DNA of 64,000 nt from Kitasatospora phosalacinea (lineage in GTDB: Bacteria > Actinomycetota > Actinomycetes > Streptomycetales > Streptomycetaceae), in contig NZ_BSSA01000002.1 in NCBI RefSeq assembly GCF_030268885.1, forward strand, positions 124,001 to 188,000. The letters are read 5' to 3'. The translations under genes were made by a program, and so were the position numbers. Below the pieces are notes generated by a model. The model did not search any database, was not told the DNA's origin, and worked only from the letters and a program-made list of their open reading frames with translations. Numbering within the stretch: position 1 is the stretch's first letter; each line of letters opens with the position of its first letter. Positions 19,030 through 28,753 of this stretch are shown here, piece after piece.

Positions 19030-20571
19030 TCAGTACGCGAAGGCGAGGGGTCGGTCGGCGTCCTCGTCGTCGGAGGGTCCGCGCAGGGTCGGGTCCTTGG
19101 CGGGCGGCTGCTCGCCGGTGTCGGGCCCGGCGGCGGCGTACTTGGCGAGCAGCCTGACCTCGATGACGGCGAGGACCGCGTACAGCACGGTCAGCGTGGT
19201 CAGGCCGACCAGCTGGGTGCCGACGGTGACGTTGGGGGAGACCGCGTCGCGGGTGCGCATCAGGCCGAACACCACCCAGGGCTGGCGGCCCATCTCGGTG
19301 AAGATCCAGCCGAAGCTGTTGGCGACCAGCGGGAAGCCCATGGTGAGGATGCCGATCCGCCAGCTCCAACGGGTGAAGAAGACGTTCATCTCGCGGTTCC
19401 GGGTGAGCATCAGCTTCGGCGGCTCGTCCTCGCCGGTGCGGTGCTCGGGGGCCAGCCAGAACTTCCGGCGGGTGGTCCACAGGCCGATCAGGGCGGCGGC
19501 GAAGGAGGTCATGCCGAAGCCGATCATCAGCCGGAACCCCCAGTAGGTGACGAAGATGTTGGGGATGTAGTCGTTCGGCTGTCCGCCGTACTTCGCGGCT
19601 TCGGCGGCGGCGGTGTCGTTGATGCCGGGGACGGCGGAGGAGAAGTCGCTGTGGGCGAGGAAGGACAGTATCCCGGGGATCTCCAGCTCGACCGAGTTGT
19701 GGCCCTTGGACACGTCGCCGATCGCGAACACCGAGAACGGGGCGGGCGCCTGGGTGTCCCACAGCGCCTCGGCGGCGGCCATCTTCATCGGCTGCTGCTC
19801 GAACATCACCTTGCCGAGGGTGTCGCCGCTGATCGCCACGCCGAGGCCGGCCACCACGGCGATGGCCAGGCCGACCCGCAGCGAGGTGCGCATCGCGGCG
19901 GTCCGCTTCCGGTCGGTCTCCTTGCCGCGCTTGGCCCGCCACAGGTGGTAGCTGGCGATGCCGACCACGAAGGCGGCGCCGGTGAGGAAGGCGGCGGTGA
20001 GGGTGTGGAAGACCTGGACGACGGTGGTGTTCTGGGTCAGCACCCGGACGATGTCGGTGAGCTGGGCCTTCCCGGTGGCCGGGTCGATCCGGTAGCCGAC
20101 GGGGTGCTGCATCCAGGAGTTGGCGGCCAGGATGAAGTACGCGGAGAGCGCGGTGCCGATCGCCACCAGCCAGATGCAGGCCAGGTGGACCTTCTTCGGG
20201 AGCCGGTCCCAGCCGAAGATCCACAGGCCGATGAAGGTCGACTCGAAGAAGAAGGCGATCAGCGCCTCCATCGCCAGCGGGGCGCCGAAGACGTCGCCGA
20301 CGAAGCGGGAGTAGTCGGACCAGTTCATGCCGAACTGGAACTCCTGGACGATGCCGGTGACCACGCCCATGGCGATGTTGATCAGGAAGAGCTTGCCCCA
20401 GAACTTGGTGGCGTGGAAGTACTTCTCCTTGCCCGTGCGGACCCAGGCGGTCTGCAGACCGGCCACGATCGAGGCCAGGCTGATCGTGAGGGGCACGAAG
20501 AGGAAGTGGTAGACGGTGGTGATGCCGAACTGCCATCGCGAGATGGTCTCGTGAGCGACTGCTAGGTCCAC
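19030..20571 (-). CDS. cydA: Cytochrome bd oxidase subunit I
   Basis: 513 residues from the GTG at 20571. That start puts the mature-looking N-terminus AHETISRWQFGITTVYHFLF at the beginning as in other CydA proteins, and it has a GAGAGG ribosome binding site. The conserved early His residues (heme ligands), the Q-loop with GRQPWVVFGLMRT (quinol site) and many transmembrane helices are all present. It oxidises menaquinol and reduces oxygen at low concentration. A Rex-type operator 91-114 bases upstream indicates repression at low NADH and induction when oxygen is limiting. Confidence 0.95.
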   Translation of the reverse strand: MDLAVAHETISRWQFGITTVYHFLFVPLTISLASIVAGLQTAWVRTGKEKYFHATKFWGKLFLINIAMGVVTGIVQEFQFGMNWSDYSRFVGDVFGAPLAMEALIAFFFESTFIGLWIFGWDRLPKKVHLACIWLVAIGTALSAYFILAANSWMQHPVGYRIDPATGKAQLTDIVRVLTQNTTVVQVFHTLTAAFLTGAAFVVGIASYHLWRAKRGKETDRKRTAAMRTSLRVGLAIAVVAGLGVAISGDTLGKVMFEQQPMKMAAAEALWDTQAPAPFSVFAIGDVSKGHNSVELEIPGILSFLAHSDFSSAVPGINDTAAAEAAKYGGQPNDYIPNIFVTYWGFRLMIGFGMTSFAAALIGLWTTRRKFWLAPEHRTGEDEPPKLMLTRNREMNVFFTRWSWRIGILTMGFPLVANSFGWIFTEMGRQPWVVFGLMRTRDAVSPNVTVGTQLVGLTTLTVLYAVLAVIEVRLLAKYAAAGPDTGEQPPAKDPTLRGPSDDEDADRPLAFAY

Positions 20572-20661
20572 TGCGCCCTCTCTCACAGGGGTTGTGCCAC
20601 ATACCGGACGAAAGGGAAGATCTAGCACGCAAGCGTGCCGAAGCATCCCAAGCTTGTCCGC

Positions 20662-20685
20662 TTGTGAACGTGAACACGTTCACAA
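20662..20685 (-). promoter_or_regulatory. Rex operator upstream of cydA
   Basis: A 24-base element with perfect 11-base inverted arms and a 2-base centre. It contains three half-sites: TTGTGAAC, GTGAAC and GTTCACAA. The right-hand part, GTGAAC-AC-GTTCACAA, has the form of the known streptomycete Rex operator. Rex senses NADH/NAD+ and represses cyd genes; the extra overlapping half-site is unusual. Confidence 0.8.
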
Positions 20686-20840
20686 GGGAAGTATCCACGA
20701 TGCTTATCAGTGCGGTGGCAGGGGGGTTGGGTGTTGTGCGACACACCGATGATCCGGCCTCCCGCCGACCGCCCACAAGCGGCAGCCGGGCAGGCCGGGT
20801 GTACCGAACGGCGCTTGACGCGGACGCCCCTGACGGGACG

Positions 20841-22304
20841 TCAGTACTGGCGGGGCAGCGTGAGCCGGAAGGCCGCGCCGTGGCCCGGGGCGGTGCGCAG
20901 GGACAGCTCGCCGCCGTGCGCCGAGACCAGGGCGTTGGCGATCGCCAGGCCCAGCCCCGATCCCCCGCTCTCGCCCGCCCGGCGGCTGCGCGAGGCGTCC
21001 GCCCGGTAGAAGCGCTCGAAGACCAGGGCCGCCTGCTCCTCGGTCAGGCCGGGACCGCGGTCGGCGACCTCCAGCAGGCAGCCGCCGTCCGCCCGGCCCA
21101 CGCCGATCCGGACCGCGGTGCCGGCCGGGGTGTGCTTGACCGCGTTGCCGACCAGGTTGGTCACCACCTGGCGCAGCCGGGCCTCGTCGCCCAGCACCGG
21201 GGCGGGCTGCGGGGCGCCCTCGCCGCCCGGGCCGGTCAGGGCGACCGGGCGGCCCGGGTCCAGGGCGGTCAGGTCGTGCAGGGCGTCGGCGGCCAGCGTG
21301 CGCAGGTCCATCGGGGCCAGGTTGAGCGGGCGCTCCTCGTCCAGGCGGGCCAGCAGCAGCAGGTCCTCGACCAGGGCGCCCAGGCGCACCGCCTCCGACT
21401 CGATCCGGTCCATCGCCCGGTCCACGTCCTGCAGCGCGCCCATCCGGTGCAGCTCGGCGAAGCCGCGGATCCCGGCCAGCGGGGTGCGCAGCTCGTGCGA
21501 GGCGTCCGCGACGAAGCGGCGCATCCGCTGCTCGGAGGCGGCCCGGGCGGCGAACGCGGTCTCGATGTGGGTGAGCATCCCGTTCAGCGCCGCGGACAGC
21601 CGCCCCGCCTCGGTGCGGACCGGCAGCTCCGGCATCCGGTACGACAGGTCGCCGTCGGCGATCCGCTGGGCGCCCGCCTCCAGCTGGCGCAGCGGCCGCA
21701 GCCCGGCCCGCACCGCGAGCGCACCCAGGCCCGCGAGGCCGACCAGCACCGCGCCGCCGATGGTCAGGAAGGTGGTGCGCAGGTGCGAGATGGTCGACTG
21801 GACGTCCGCCAGCGGCACCGCGACCTGCACGTACCGGGGCGCGGTGGGGTCGTTGGCGGTGGCGCGCTGCAGCGGCTTCACCATCGAGCGCCACTCGCTG
21901 GAGCGCGGCCCCGAGGCGGTGAACGGCTCGTCCAGCCGGTCGGTCAGCCCCTTGCGGTCCAGGGCGGGCAGCTGCGGGGCCGGGTCGGACTCGCTCAGCG
22001 GCTGCCGGATCACCGACAGCACCGTGCCGTCCTCGGCCAGGTAGCGCACCACGTACTCGCTGGGCAGGCCCTGGCCGGTGCGGCGGCCGGGGGTCTGGGT
22101 GCTGCTGAACACCGAGGCGGTGCTCTGCTTGGTCGGCGCGCGGCGCGACAGCGGCTCGGCGAACCGGTCGAGCTGCTCGTCGGCCCGGTCCACCAACTGC
22201 CCGCGGACGGTGCCCAGCACCAGGGTGTCGCTCACCACCAGCCCGGTGGTGACCAGCAGCAGCGCGAGCACCAGCAGGCGCACCCGCAGCGAGAAGCGGG
22301 CCAT
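20841..22304 (-). CDS. Two-component sensor histidine kinase (OmpR-type partner)
   Basis: 487 residues. One membrane helix at about 10-30, an extracytoplasmic sensor domain of ~140 residues, a second helix at about 178-200 (GGAVLVGLAGLGALAV), HAMP, then HisKA with ADASHELRTPLAGIRGF and HATPase motifs NLVGNAVKHT, DRGPGL and GGSGLGLAI. It should sense an envelope signal and phosphorylate the regulator, whose gene ends one base before this start. Downstream of an efflux operon on the same strand; the kinase-regulator pair probably controls that operon. Confidence 0.9.
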   Translation of the reverse strand: MARFSLRVRLLVLALLLVTTGLVVSDTLVLGTVRGQLVDRADEQLDRFAEPLSRRAPTKQSTASVFSSTQTPGRRTGQGLPSEYVVRYLAEDGTVLSVIRQPLSESDPAPQLPALDRKGLTDRLDEPFTASGPRSSEWRSMVKPLQRATANDPTAPRYVQVAVPLADVQSTISHLRTTFLTIGGAVLVGLAGLGALAVRAGLRPLRQLEAGAQRIADGDLSYRMPELPVRTEAGRLSAALNGMLTHIETAFAARAASEQRMRRFVADASHELRTPLAGIRGFAELHRMGALQDVDRAMDRIESEAVRLGALVEDLLLLARLDEERPLNLAPMDLRTLAADALHDLTALDPGRPVALTGPGGEGAPQPAPVLGDEARLRQVVTNLVGNAVKHTPAGTAVRIGVGRADGGCLLEVADRGPGLTEEQAALVFERFYRADASRSRRAGESGGSGLGLAIANALVSAHGGELSLRTAPGHGAAFRLTLPRQY

Positions 22305-22305
22305 C

Positions 22306-23067
22306 TCAGCTGTTCGGCGGGCGGCGCAGCGCGTAGCCGATGCCGCGCACCGTGTGGATCAGCTTGGGGCCGTGCGCCGGACCGGAGTCGAGCTTGCGGC
22401 GCAGGTAGGAGATGTACGACTCGACGATCGACAGGTCGCCGCCGAAGTCGTACGCCCACACGTGGTCGAGGATCTGCGCCTTGGAGACCACCCGGCCGAC
22501 GTTGGCCATCAGGTAGTGCAGCAGCTTGAACTCGGTGGGGGAGAGCGAGACCGGGACGCCGCCGCGGGTGACCTCGTGCGCGGTCGGGTCCAGGGTGAGG
22601 TCGGCCACCACCAGGCGGCCGTCGTCGGCCGGGCCGCCCGCCCGGCGCAGGATCGCCCGGATCCGGGCGATCAGCTCCTCCAGGCTGAACGGCTTGGTGA
22701 CGTAGTCGTCGGCGCCGACCGCCAGGCCCTGCACCTTGTCGCCGGTGCCGTCCTTCGCGGTCAGGAACAGCACCGGGACGTGCTCGGGGCTCTGCGGCCA
22801 CTGGGCCTGGTCGCGCAGCCGCTGCACCACGGTGAAGCCGTCCAGGTCGGGCAGCATCACGTCCAGCACGACCAGGTCGGGGCGCTCGGCGGCGACCGCG
22901 TCCAGGGCCTCCTGGCCGGTGGCGGCGGAGGCCACCCGGAAGCCGGAGAAGCGCAGGCTGGCCGAGAGCAGCTCGCGGATGTTGGGTTCGTCGTCCACGA
23001 CCAGGAGGAAGGGCTCGCCCCCGACCTGGGTCGCCGCCGCCGGGCTCGACTGCACTGCGCCTGACAC
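22306..23067 (-). CDS. OmpR-family response regulator
   Basis: 253 residues from the GTG at 23067, chosen because GGAG lies six bases upstream. The receiver domain has VVDDEPN, the phospho-acceptor Asp in VVLDVMLPD, and the Lys in YVTKPFSLEEL. A C-terminal winged helix (LSPTEFKLLHYLMAN, then VESYISYLRRKLD and TVRGIGYALR) defines the OmpR/PhoB class, which binds tandem direct repeats at 11-base spacing. Such a repeat lies at 27353-27370, upstream of the efflux operon. Confidence 0.93.
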   Translation of the reverse strand: MSGAVQSSPAAATQVGGEPFLLVVDDEPNIRELLSASLRFSGFRVASAATGQEALDAVAAERPDLVVLDVMLPDLDGFTVVQRLRDQAQWPQSPEHVPVLFLTAKDGTGDKVQGLAVGADDYVTKPFSLEELIARIRAILRRAGGPADDGRLVVADLTLDPTAHEVTRGGVPVSLSPTEFKLLHYLMANVGRVVSKAQILDHVWAYDFGGDLSIVESYISYLRRKLDSGPAHGPKLIHTVRGIGYALRRPPNS

Positions 23068-23216
23068 GATTGCTCCGCCTCCCGGCCGGACGAATGGGCC
23101 ACCCCCGGACACCGCGGGGTCTGTCCGACGGCGCCCGCCGGGTTGCACCCCGGCGGAAACCGTCGTACAGACCCTAGCCCGGGCAGGCTACGCGAAGGGA
23201 ATGAAGATTGGATTAG

Positions 23217-23861
23217 TCATCCGGTCGTGCCCGAACCGGTACCCGCGCCGCCGCCGTTCCCGCCGGTGCCGCCGGTTCCGCCGCCCGCGCCGCGGCCGCC
23301 GAAGCCGCCCGCCGCGTTGCCCTCGGTGAGCTGGGTGGCGCTGTAGGAGCCGTCCGCGCCCTTGCTGCCCAGCACGGTCACGGTCTGGCCGGGCTGCAGG
23401 TCGCCGACCTTGCCCTCCTTGGTGGTGGTGACCTTGGTGGAGTCCTGGGTGGTGACCTTGACGGTGTTCCCGTTGGCGTCGGTCAGGTAGACGGTGCTGC
23501 CCTCCACCGACTTCACGGTGCCGCGGGTGAAGCCGCCCGCCGCACCGCCGGGGAACTGGCCGCTGCCGCCGGCGCCCTGGCCGGCGCCGGCACCGTAACC
23601 ACCGCGGCCGGTGCCGGCGCCGTAACCACCGCGGCCGGTGCCGCCGGCGAAGCGGTCGCCGGAGGCGCCCGCCCGGTTGCCGGTGCCGCTGCCGTCGTCC
23701 TTCTGGTACCAGACGCCGCCCGCGAAGGAGAGCACCGCGATGACGCAGCCGGCCAGCGCCAGGGTGGGCCAGGGGAGCTTGCGGCGCGGCGGCGCGGCCA
23801 GCTCGGCGGTGATGTCGCGGGCGTCCGGCGCGGTGGCCAGCAGCTCCTGGTCGTCAGACAC
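23217..23861 (-). CDS. Membrane-anchored glycine-rich protein with DUF5666-like domain
   Basis: 214 residues. A cytoplasmic start of ~30 residues, one membrane helix (LALAGCVIAVLSFAGGVWY), a Gly-rich external stretch holding a duplicated TGRGGYGAG unit (visible as a near-perfect DNA repeat around 23590-23640), then a ~65-residue beta domain of DUF5666 type (GTVKSVEGSTVYLTDANGNT...). Gly-rich C-terminal tail. Function unknown. It is the last gene of the efflux operon, 12 bases after the permease, so an accessory role at the membrane surface is likely. Confidence 0.7.
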   Translation of the reverse strand: MSDDQELLATAPDARDITAELAAPPRRKLPWPTLALAGCVIAVLSFAGGVWYQKDDGSGTGNRAGASGDRFAGGTGRGGYGAGTGRGGYGAGAGQGAGGSGQFPGGAAGGFTRGTVKSVEGSTVYLTDANGNTVKVTTQDSTKVTTTKEGKVGDLQPGQTVTVLGSKGADGSYSATQLTEGNAAGGFGGRGAGGGTGGTGGNGGGAGTGSGTTG

Positions 23862-23873
23862 GGGGGTCTCCTT

Positions 23874-25076
23874 CTACTCGTGCCGGAGGGCGTCGATCGG
23901 GCGCAGCGCGGCGGCCCGGTTGGCGGGGTAGCTGCCGAAGAACAGGCCGATGGCGACGGCGATGCCGAACGCGCCGAGCACCGACTCGGGGATCACCACC
24001 GGCTTGATGCCGACCACCGAGAAGTGCGAGCCGACGATGCCCGCCAGCACGCCCAGCCCGGCGCCGATCACCGACAGCAGGGTGGACTCGGCCAGGAACT
24101 GGCCGAGGATGACCGCGCGGGGCGCGCCGAGCGCCTTGCGGATGCCGATCTCCTTCGTCCGCTCGGTGACGGTCACCAGCATGATGTTGGTGATGCCGAT
24201 GCCGCCGACCAGCAACGAGATCGCGGCGACCGCGCCGAGCAGGACGGTGAAGGTCCTGGTGGTCGACTCGCGGGCGCTCAGCAGCGAGGTCTGGTTGCTG
24301 ATCCGGAAGTCGACCTTGGTGGCGTCCTTGACGGCGTGGGTGCCCATCAGGATCCGGGTGATGTCGGCCTGCGCCTCGGTGGTGCTCTCGGCGGAGGACG
24401 CCTGCACCAGGATCTGGTTGACCGAGCCGAAGCCGGTGAACGCGTTCTGCACGGTCGGCAGCGGGGCGATCACCACGTCGTCGGGGTCGTTGAAGCCGGT
24501 GGAGCCCTTGGTCCTCAGCACGCCGACCACGGTGAACGGGGTGCCGCCGATGGTGATCCTCTTCCCGACCGGGTCCTCGGTGGCGAACAGCTCGGTGGCG
24601 GTGGTCGAGCCGAGCACCGCGACCTTGCGGGAGTTCAGCACGTCGTCGGCGGAGAAGTAGTCGCCCTTGTCGACCTTCAGGTTGGCGGTCTCGAAGTAGG
24701 CGGGGTAGGTGCCGACGATCTGCCCGGGCTGGTACGAGACGTTCCCGTACAGCGCGGTGCCGCTGGTGGTGACCACCGGGGCGACCGACTTGATGGACGG
24801 GGCGTCCGCGGCCGTGGCGAGCGCCTTGGCGTCCTCCACGGTGAGCTTCTTCGCGGCGGTCGCCGATCCGCGCGAGGAGGCCGAGGAGACGGTCAGCGCG
24901 TTGGTGCCGAGCGAGGTGATCGAGTCCTTGACCGCGACCGAGGAGCCGTTGCCGACCGCGAGCAGCAGGATCACCGAGGCCACGCCGATCAGCACGCCGA
25001 GCATGGTCAGCGCGGAGCGGACCTTGTTCGCGGCCAGGCCGGCCACCGCGAAGCGGAGCATCTGCCAGGCGATCAC
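23874..25076 (-). CDS. ABC transporter permease, MacB/FtsX type
   Basis: 400 residues. One N-terminal helix (RSALTMLGVLIGVASVILLLA), a large extracytoplasmic domain (~40-270), and three C-terminal helices with GIGITNIMLVTVTERTKEIGIRKALGA, the signature of MacB-like permeases. Such proteins use mechanical coupling from the outer domain instead of transporting across the membrane. It overlaps the ATPase gene by four bases and works with it and the HlyD-type adaptor encoded first in the operon. Confidence 0.9.
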   Translation of the reverse strand: MIAWQMLRFAVAGLAANKVRSALTMLGVLIGVASVILLLAVGNGSSVAVKDSITSLGTNALTVSSASSRGSATAAKKLTVEDAKALATAADAPSIKSVAPVVTTSGTALYGNVSYQPGQIVGTYPAYFETANLKVDKGDYFSADDVLNSRKVAVLGSTTATELFATEDPVGKRITIGGTPFTVVGVLRTKGSTGFNDPDDVVIAPLPTVQNAFTGFGSVNQILVQASSAESTTEAQADITRILMGTHAVKDATKVDFRISNQTSLLSARESTTRTFTVLLGAVAAISLLVGGIGITNIMLVTVTERTKEIGIRKALGAPRAVILGQFLAESTLLSVIGAGLGVLAGIVGSHFSVVGIKPVVIPESVLGAFGIAVAIGLFFGSYPANRAAALRPIDALRHE

Positions 25077-25849
25077 GCGACCACCCCCGCGGCGGCCAGC
25101 GCGGGCGGCGGCCCGTCGACCGGGGCCTGCCGGACGTCCGAGACGATCGCGCCGTCGACCAGCCGCAGCACCCGCTTGGCGTGCAGCGCGACCTCGTCCT
25201 CGTGGGTGATCACCACCACGGTGCGGCCGCGCGCGTTGAGTCCGTCGATGATGCCCAGCACCTCCTCGGTGGAGCGGATGTCGAGGTTGCCGGTGGGCTC
25301 GTCGGCGAGCAGCATCGCGGGCGCGGTGACCAGTGCCCGGGCCACCGCGACGCGCTGCTGCTGGCCGCCGGAGAGCTGGTTGGGCTTGTGCCCGGCCCGG
25401 TCGGCCAGGCCGACCAGGCCCAGCGCGGCCATCGCCCGGCGGCGCCGCTCGGCGGACCGCACGCCCGCGTAGGCGAGCGGCAGTTCGACCTGGGCCAGCG
25501 CGGTGGTGCGGGGCACCAGGTTGAAGGACTGGAACACGAAGCCGATCTTGCGGTTGCGGACCAGGGCGAGCTGGCCCTCGTCGAGGTGGCCGACGTCGGT
25601 GCCGTCCAGCAGGTAGCGGCCGGAGGTCGGCACGTCCAGGCAGCCCAGGATGTTCATCAGGGTCGACTTGCCGGAGCCGGAGGAGCCCATCACCGCGACG
25701 TAGTCGCCCTCCGCGACGTCCAGGTCGACGCCGAGCGGCTCGCCGCCGCCGGTCACCGGCCCGCGCAGGGCGTGCACGACGGCGTCGCCGTGGCCGTACG
25801 ACTTGGTGACCCGGCGGATCTGGATCACCGGGGGCTTGGCGGTGCGCAT
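25073..25849 (-). CDS. ABC transporter ATP-binding protein, MacB/LolD type
   Basis: 258 residues. Walker A GSSGSGKST, Q-loop FVFQSFNLVP, signature LSGGQQQR, Walker [14 protein letters not shown]-loop VVVITHED. This is the ATPase of the MacB-like permease encoded directly after it (four-base overlap). Its ATG overlaps the stop of the adaptor gene (TGATG), so the three genes are translationally coupled. Confidence 0.92.
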   Translation of the reverse strand: MRTAKPPVIQIRRVTKSYGHGDAVVHALRGPVTGGGEPLGVDLDVAEGDYVAVMGSSGSGKSTLMNILGCLDVPTSGRYLLDGTDVGHLDEGQLALVRNRKIGFVFQSFNLVPRTTALAQVELPLAYAGVRSAERRRRAMAALGLVGLADRAGHKPNQLSGGQQQRVAVARALVTAPAMLLADEPTGNLDIRSTEEVLGIIDGLNARGRTVVVITHEDEVALHAKRVLRLVDGAIVSDVRQAPVDGPPPALAAAGVVA

Positions 25850-27210
25850 CAGCGGGTGCCTCCGGCGCCGCCGTTGCGGGTGCCTCCGGCGCCGCCGAAG
25901 CCGCCCGCCGCGCCGCCCGCGCCCGGGAACTGGCCGGACGGGAAGCCGTTGCCGGTGCCCGCGGTGGTGGAGGTCAGCTCGACCTTCTCGCCCTCGGTCA
26001 GGCCCTCGGTGACCTGCACGGTGCTGTCGCCCTCGATGCCGACGGCGACCTGCACCCGCTCGGTGGAGCCGTCGTCGTGCACCACGGTCGCGGTGCGGGT
26101 GCTGCCGGTGCCCTGCAGGGCCGCGGTGGGCACCGACAGGGCGTTCTCGGCGGAGCCGGTGGTCACCGAGATGGTGGCGCTCAGGCCGGTGCGCAGGGTC
26201 GAGGTGTCACCGGTGATCTGCAGCGTCGCGCCGTACTGCACGGCCCCGTTGGTGGAGCTGGAGGGCAGCGAGCTGACCGACAGGACGGTCGCCTCCAGCT
26301 TGGTGTCGGACTGCGCGTTCAGGGTGACGGTGGCCGGCTGGCCCTTCTTCAGCTTGAGCGAGTCCAGCTCGGAGAAGTTCGCGGTGACCTCCATCCCGGT
26401 CGGGTTGGTCAGCACGATGAAACCGGACGGGGTGGTGCTCGAACTGCCGCTTCCGGTACCGGTCTTGGTGCCCGAGGAGGAGCCGCCCGAGGAGCCGCCC
26501 GCAGAGCCGCCGGAGGAGGACGAACCGGAGGAGCCGGTGCCGGGGACGGTGTCGCCGACCTTGCCGGAGATCGAGGCGACGGTGCCGTCGGTGGTCGCGG
26601 TGAGCGTCGTCCCGGCCAGCGCCTCCTTGGCGTTGGTCAGCGTCGTCTCCGCGTTGTCGACCTGCTGCTGGGCCGCGGCGACCTGCGCCTGGTCCACCTT
26701 GACGGTGGTCGTGGTGGTCGGCTGCGGGGTGCTCTGGGCTCCCGCGCCGCCGGAGGCCGCGCCGCCGCGGCCGGAGCCGGAGGAGCCCGCGGAGCCGGCC
26801 ACCGTGGTGGTGACGCTCTCGCCCGCCTCGGCCTTGGTCAGGTTCGCCTCCGCCGTGTTCAGCGCGGACTGCGCCTGGTCGACCTGCTGCTGGGCCGCGG
26901 TGGTGTCGACGGTCGCCAGCACCTGGCCCTTCTTCACCGCGTCGCCGACCGCGACCTTCACCGAGGTGAGCCTGCCCCCGGTGACGAAGTCCTGCCCGGC
27001 GTCGGAGGGCGAGAACAGCGTGCCCGAACCGGACACGGTGGCCTGGACCGTCCCCTTGGCGACCGTGGCGGTCCTGACCCTGGACGTGGTCGCGGCCTTG
27101 CTGCTGCCACTGTCCAGGGTGGTGTACGCCAGCGCGACCCCGCCCAGCAGGGCCACGCCGAGCGCGGAGTTGACGAGGACGGCCCCACGCCGTCGCGGAA
27201 GCACCTTCAT
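25849..27210 (-). CDS. HlyD/MacA-type periplasmic adaptor protein
   Basis: 453 residues. N-terminal signal anchor (LVNSALGVALLGGVALAYTT), a lipoyl/barrel half (GTVQATVSGSGTLFSP; VKKGQVLATVDT), two helical stretches with AQQQVDQAQSAL and AAQQQVDNAETTL forming a coiled-coil hairpin, a Ser/Gly-rich linker, and a beta domain ending in a Gly/Asn/Arg-rich tail. MacA-like adaptors link the permease to the outside; in a Gram-positive envelope it would form an external channel segment. It is the first gene of the operon. The ATG at 27210 lacks a strong ribosome binding site. Confidence 0.85.
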   Translation of the reverse strand: MKVLPRRRGAVLVNSALGVALLGGVALAYTTLDSGSSKAATTSRVRTATVAKGTVQATVSGSGTLFSPSDAGQDFVTGGRLTSVKVAVGDAVKKGQVLATVDTTAAQQQVDQAQSALNTAEANLTKAEAGESVTTTVAGSAGSSGSGRGGAASGGAGAQSTPQPTTTTTVKVDQAQVAAAQQQVDNAETTLTNAKEALAGTTLTATTDGTVASISGKVGDTVPGTGSSGSSSSGGSAGGSSGGSSSGTKTGTGSGSSSTTPSGFIVLTNPTGMEVTANFSELDSLKLKKGQPATVTLNAQSDTKLEATVLSVSSLPSSSTNGAVQYGATLQITGDTSTLRTGLSATISVTTGSAENALSVPTAALQGTGSTRTATVVHDDGSTERVQVAVGIEGDSTVQVTEGLTEGEKVELTSTTAGTGNGFPSGQFPGAGGAAGGFGGAGGTRNGGAGGTR

Positions 27211-27352
27211 GGCGCAGAAGCATCGCCCCGCGCTCTTGCGCCGCCCTGTGCGGATCCTGGACGCCCGCTGTGACCAGCGATCCGGACGGACCGGCACGAA
27301 ACGACCGCCCGGGGGCCGGTGGTCTACCGGCCGACCACCAGCCCTTGACCCG

Positions 27353-27370
27353 GCTCCCAGAAACCTCCCA
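27353..27370 (-). promoter_or_regulatory. Direct repeat, candidate OmpR-type regulator site
   Basis: CTCCCAG occurs at 27353-27359 and 27364-27370, exactly 11 bases apart (CTCCCAGAAACCTCCCAG). Direct repeats at one helical turn are how OmpR-family regulators bind DNA. The site lies ~145 bases upstream of the adaptor start. Confidence 0.45.
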
Positions 27371-27406
27371 GCGAAGTCCCGTCACCGCTTCACGCGGGCC
27401 CGGCGG

Positions 27407-28702
27407 TCAGTCCGTGAGCCGCCCCGCGAAGTGGTCGAGGTACGCCTGCATGTCGAAGTGCCCGTGGCCGGACAGCGCGAACACGATCGCCTTCGACTCG
27501 CCGGACTCCCGGCAGGCCAGCGCCTCGTCCACGGCCGCCCGCACCGCGTGGGTGGACTCCGGCGCGGGCACGATGCCCTCGGCCCGGGCGAAGGCCACGC
27601 CCGCCTCGAAGCAGGCGGTCTGCGGCACGGCGACCGCCTCGACCAGCCCGAGCTCCTTGAGGTGGCTGACGATCGGCGACATGCCGTGGTAGCGCAGCCC
27701 GCCGGCGTGGATCGCGGGCGGGGTGAAGCCGTGCCCCAGGGTGTGCATCTTCATCAGCGGGGTGGTGCCCGCGCTGTCGCCGAAGTCGTAGTCGTAGCGG
27801 CCCCGCGTCAGCGAGGGGCAGGACGCGGGCTCCACCGCGACCGCCCGCACCGCCCGGCGGCCCGCCAACTGCTCGCCCAGGAACGGGAAGGCCAGACCGC
27901 CGAAGTTGGAGCCGCCGCCCGCCGCGCCGATCACCACGTCCGGGTAGTCGTCGATCCGGGCGAACTGGGCCAGCGCCTCCTGTCCGATCACCGTCTGGTG
28001 CAGCAGCACGTGGTTCAGCACCGAACCGAGCGCGTACTTGGCCGCGCCGCCCGCCGCCGCCACCGACTCGACCGCCTCGGAGATCGCCAGCCCCAGGCTG
28101 CCGGTGGCCGCCGGGTCGGCCGCCAGCGCGGCCCGCCCGGCGGCGGTCAGCTGGGAGGGCGAGGCGTGCACCGCGGCGCCGTAGGTCTCCATCAGGGCCC
28201 GCCGGTACGGCTTCTGGTCGTAGGAGACCCGGACCATGAAGACCTCGCAGTCCAGCTCCAGGAAGGAGCAGGCCAGTCCGAGCGCGCTGCCCCACTGCCC
28301 GGCGCCGGTCTCGGTGACCAGCCGGGTCACCCCGGCCCGCTTGTTGTAGTACGCCTGCGCCAGCGCGGTGTTGAGCTTGTGCGAGCCGGTCGGGTTGCCC
28401 CCCTCGTACTTGTAGTAGATGCGGGCGGGGGTGCGCAGCGCACGCTCCAGGCGCTCGGCGCGCACCAGGGGCGCGGGGCGGAAGCGGCGGTACAGGTCGA
28501 GGACCGGGCCGGGGACGTCGACCTCGCGGGGGCCGCCGAGTTCCTGGGCGACGAGTTCGGCGGGGAACAGCGGGGCGAGGTCGTCGGCGGTGACCGGCTC
28601 CTTGGTGCCGGGGTGGAGCATCGGCGGGAGGGGCTCCGGCAGGTCCGGCAGGATGTTGTACCAGGCGGTGGGGGTGAGGTCGGCGTCGTGCTGGGTGGTC
28701 AT
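27407..28702 (-). CDS. trpB2: Tryptophan synthase beta-like enzyme (TrpB2 type)
   Basis: 431 residues, longer than the usual TrpB (~400), with a ~70-residue N-terminal extension as in the TrpB2 class. PLP-binding Lys in [15 protein letters not shown]; phosphate loop [11 protein letters not shown]; late SGHGHFD. TrpB2 joins indole with serine or O-phosphoserine, usually without a TrpA partner. The ATG at 28702 was preferred to an upstream in-frame start because the N-terminal [20 protein letters not shown] matches the family start. It ends ~200 bases from the efflux operon and follows the aminotransferase gene on the same strand. Confidence 0.88.
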   Translation of the reverse strand: MTTQHDADLTPTAWYNILPDLPEPLPPMLHPGTKEPVTADDLAPLFPAELVAQELGGPREVDVPGPVLDLYRRFRPAPLVRAERLERALRTPARIYYKYEGGNPTGSHKLNTALAQAYYNKRAGVTRLVTETGAGQWGSALGLACSFLELDCEVFMVRVSYDQKPYRRALMETYGAAVHASPSQLTAAGRAALAADPAATGSLGLAISEAVESVAAAGGAAKYALGSVLNHVLLHQTVIGQEALAQFARIDDYPDVVIGAAGGGSNFGGLAFPFLGEQLAGRRAVRAVAVEPASCPSLTRGRYDYDFGDSAGTTPLMKMHTLGHGFTPPAIHAGGLRYHGMSPIVSHLKELGLVEAVAVPQTACFEAGVAFARAEGIVPAPESTHAVRAAVDEALACRESGESKAIVFALSGHGHFDMQAYLDHFAGRLTD

Positions 28703-28753
28703 CCGGGCTTCTCCCTGTGGTGCGTGGGCCTGCCCCCGGAGTCCTTCCACCGC

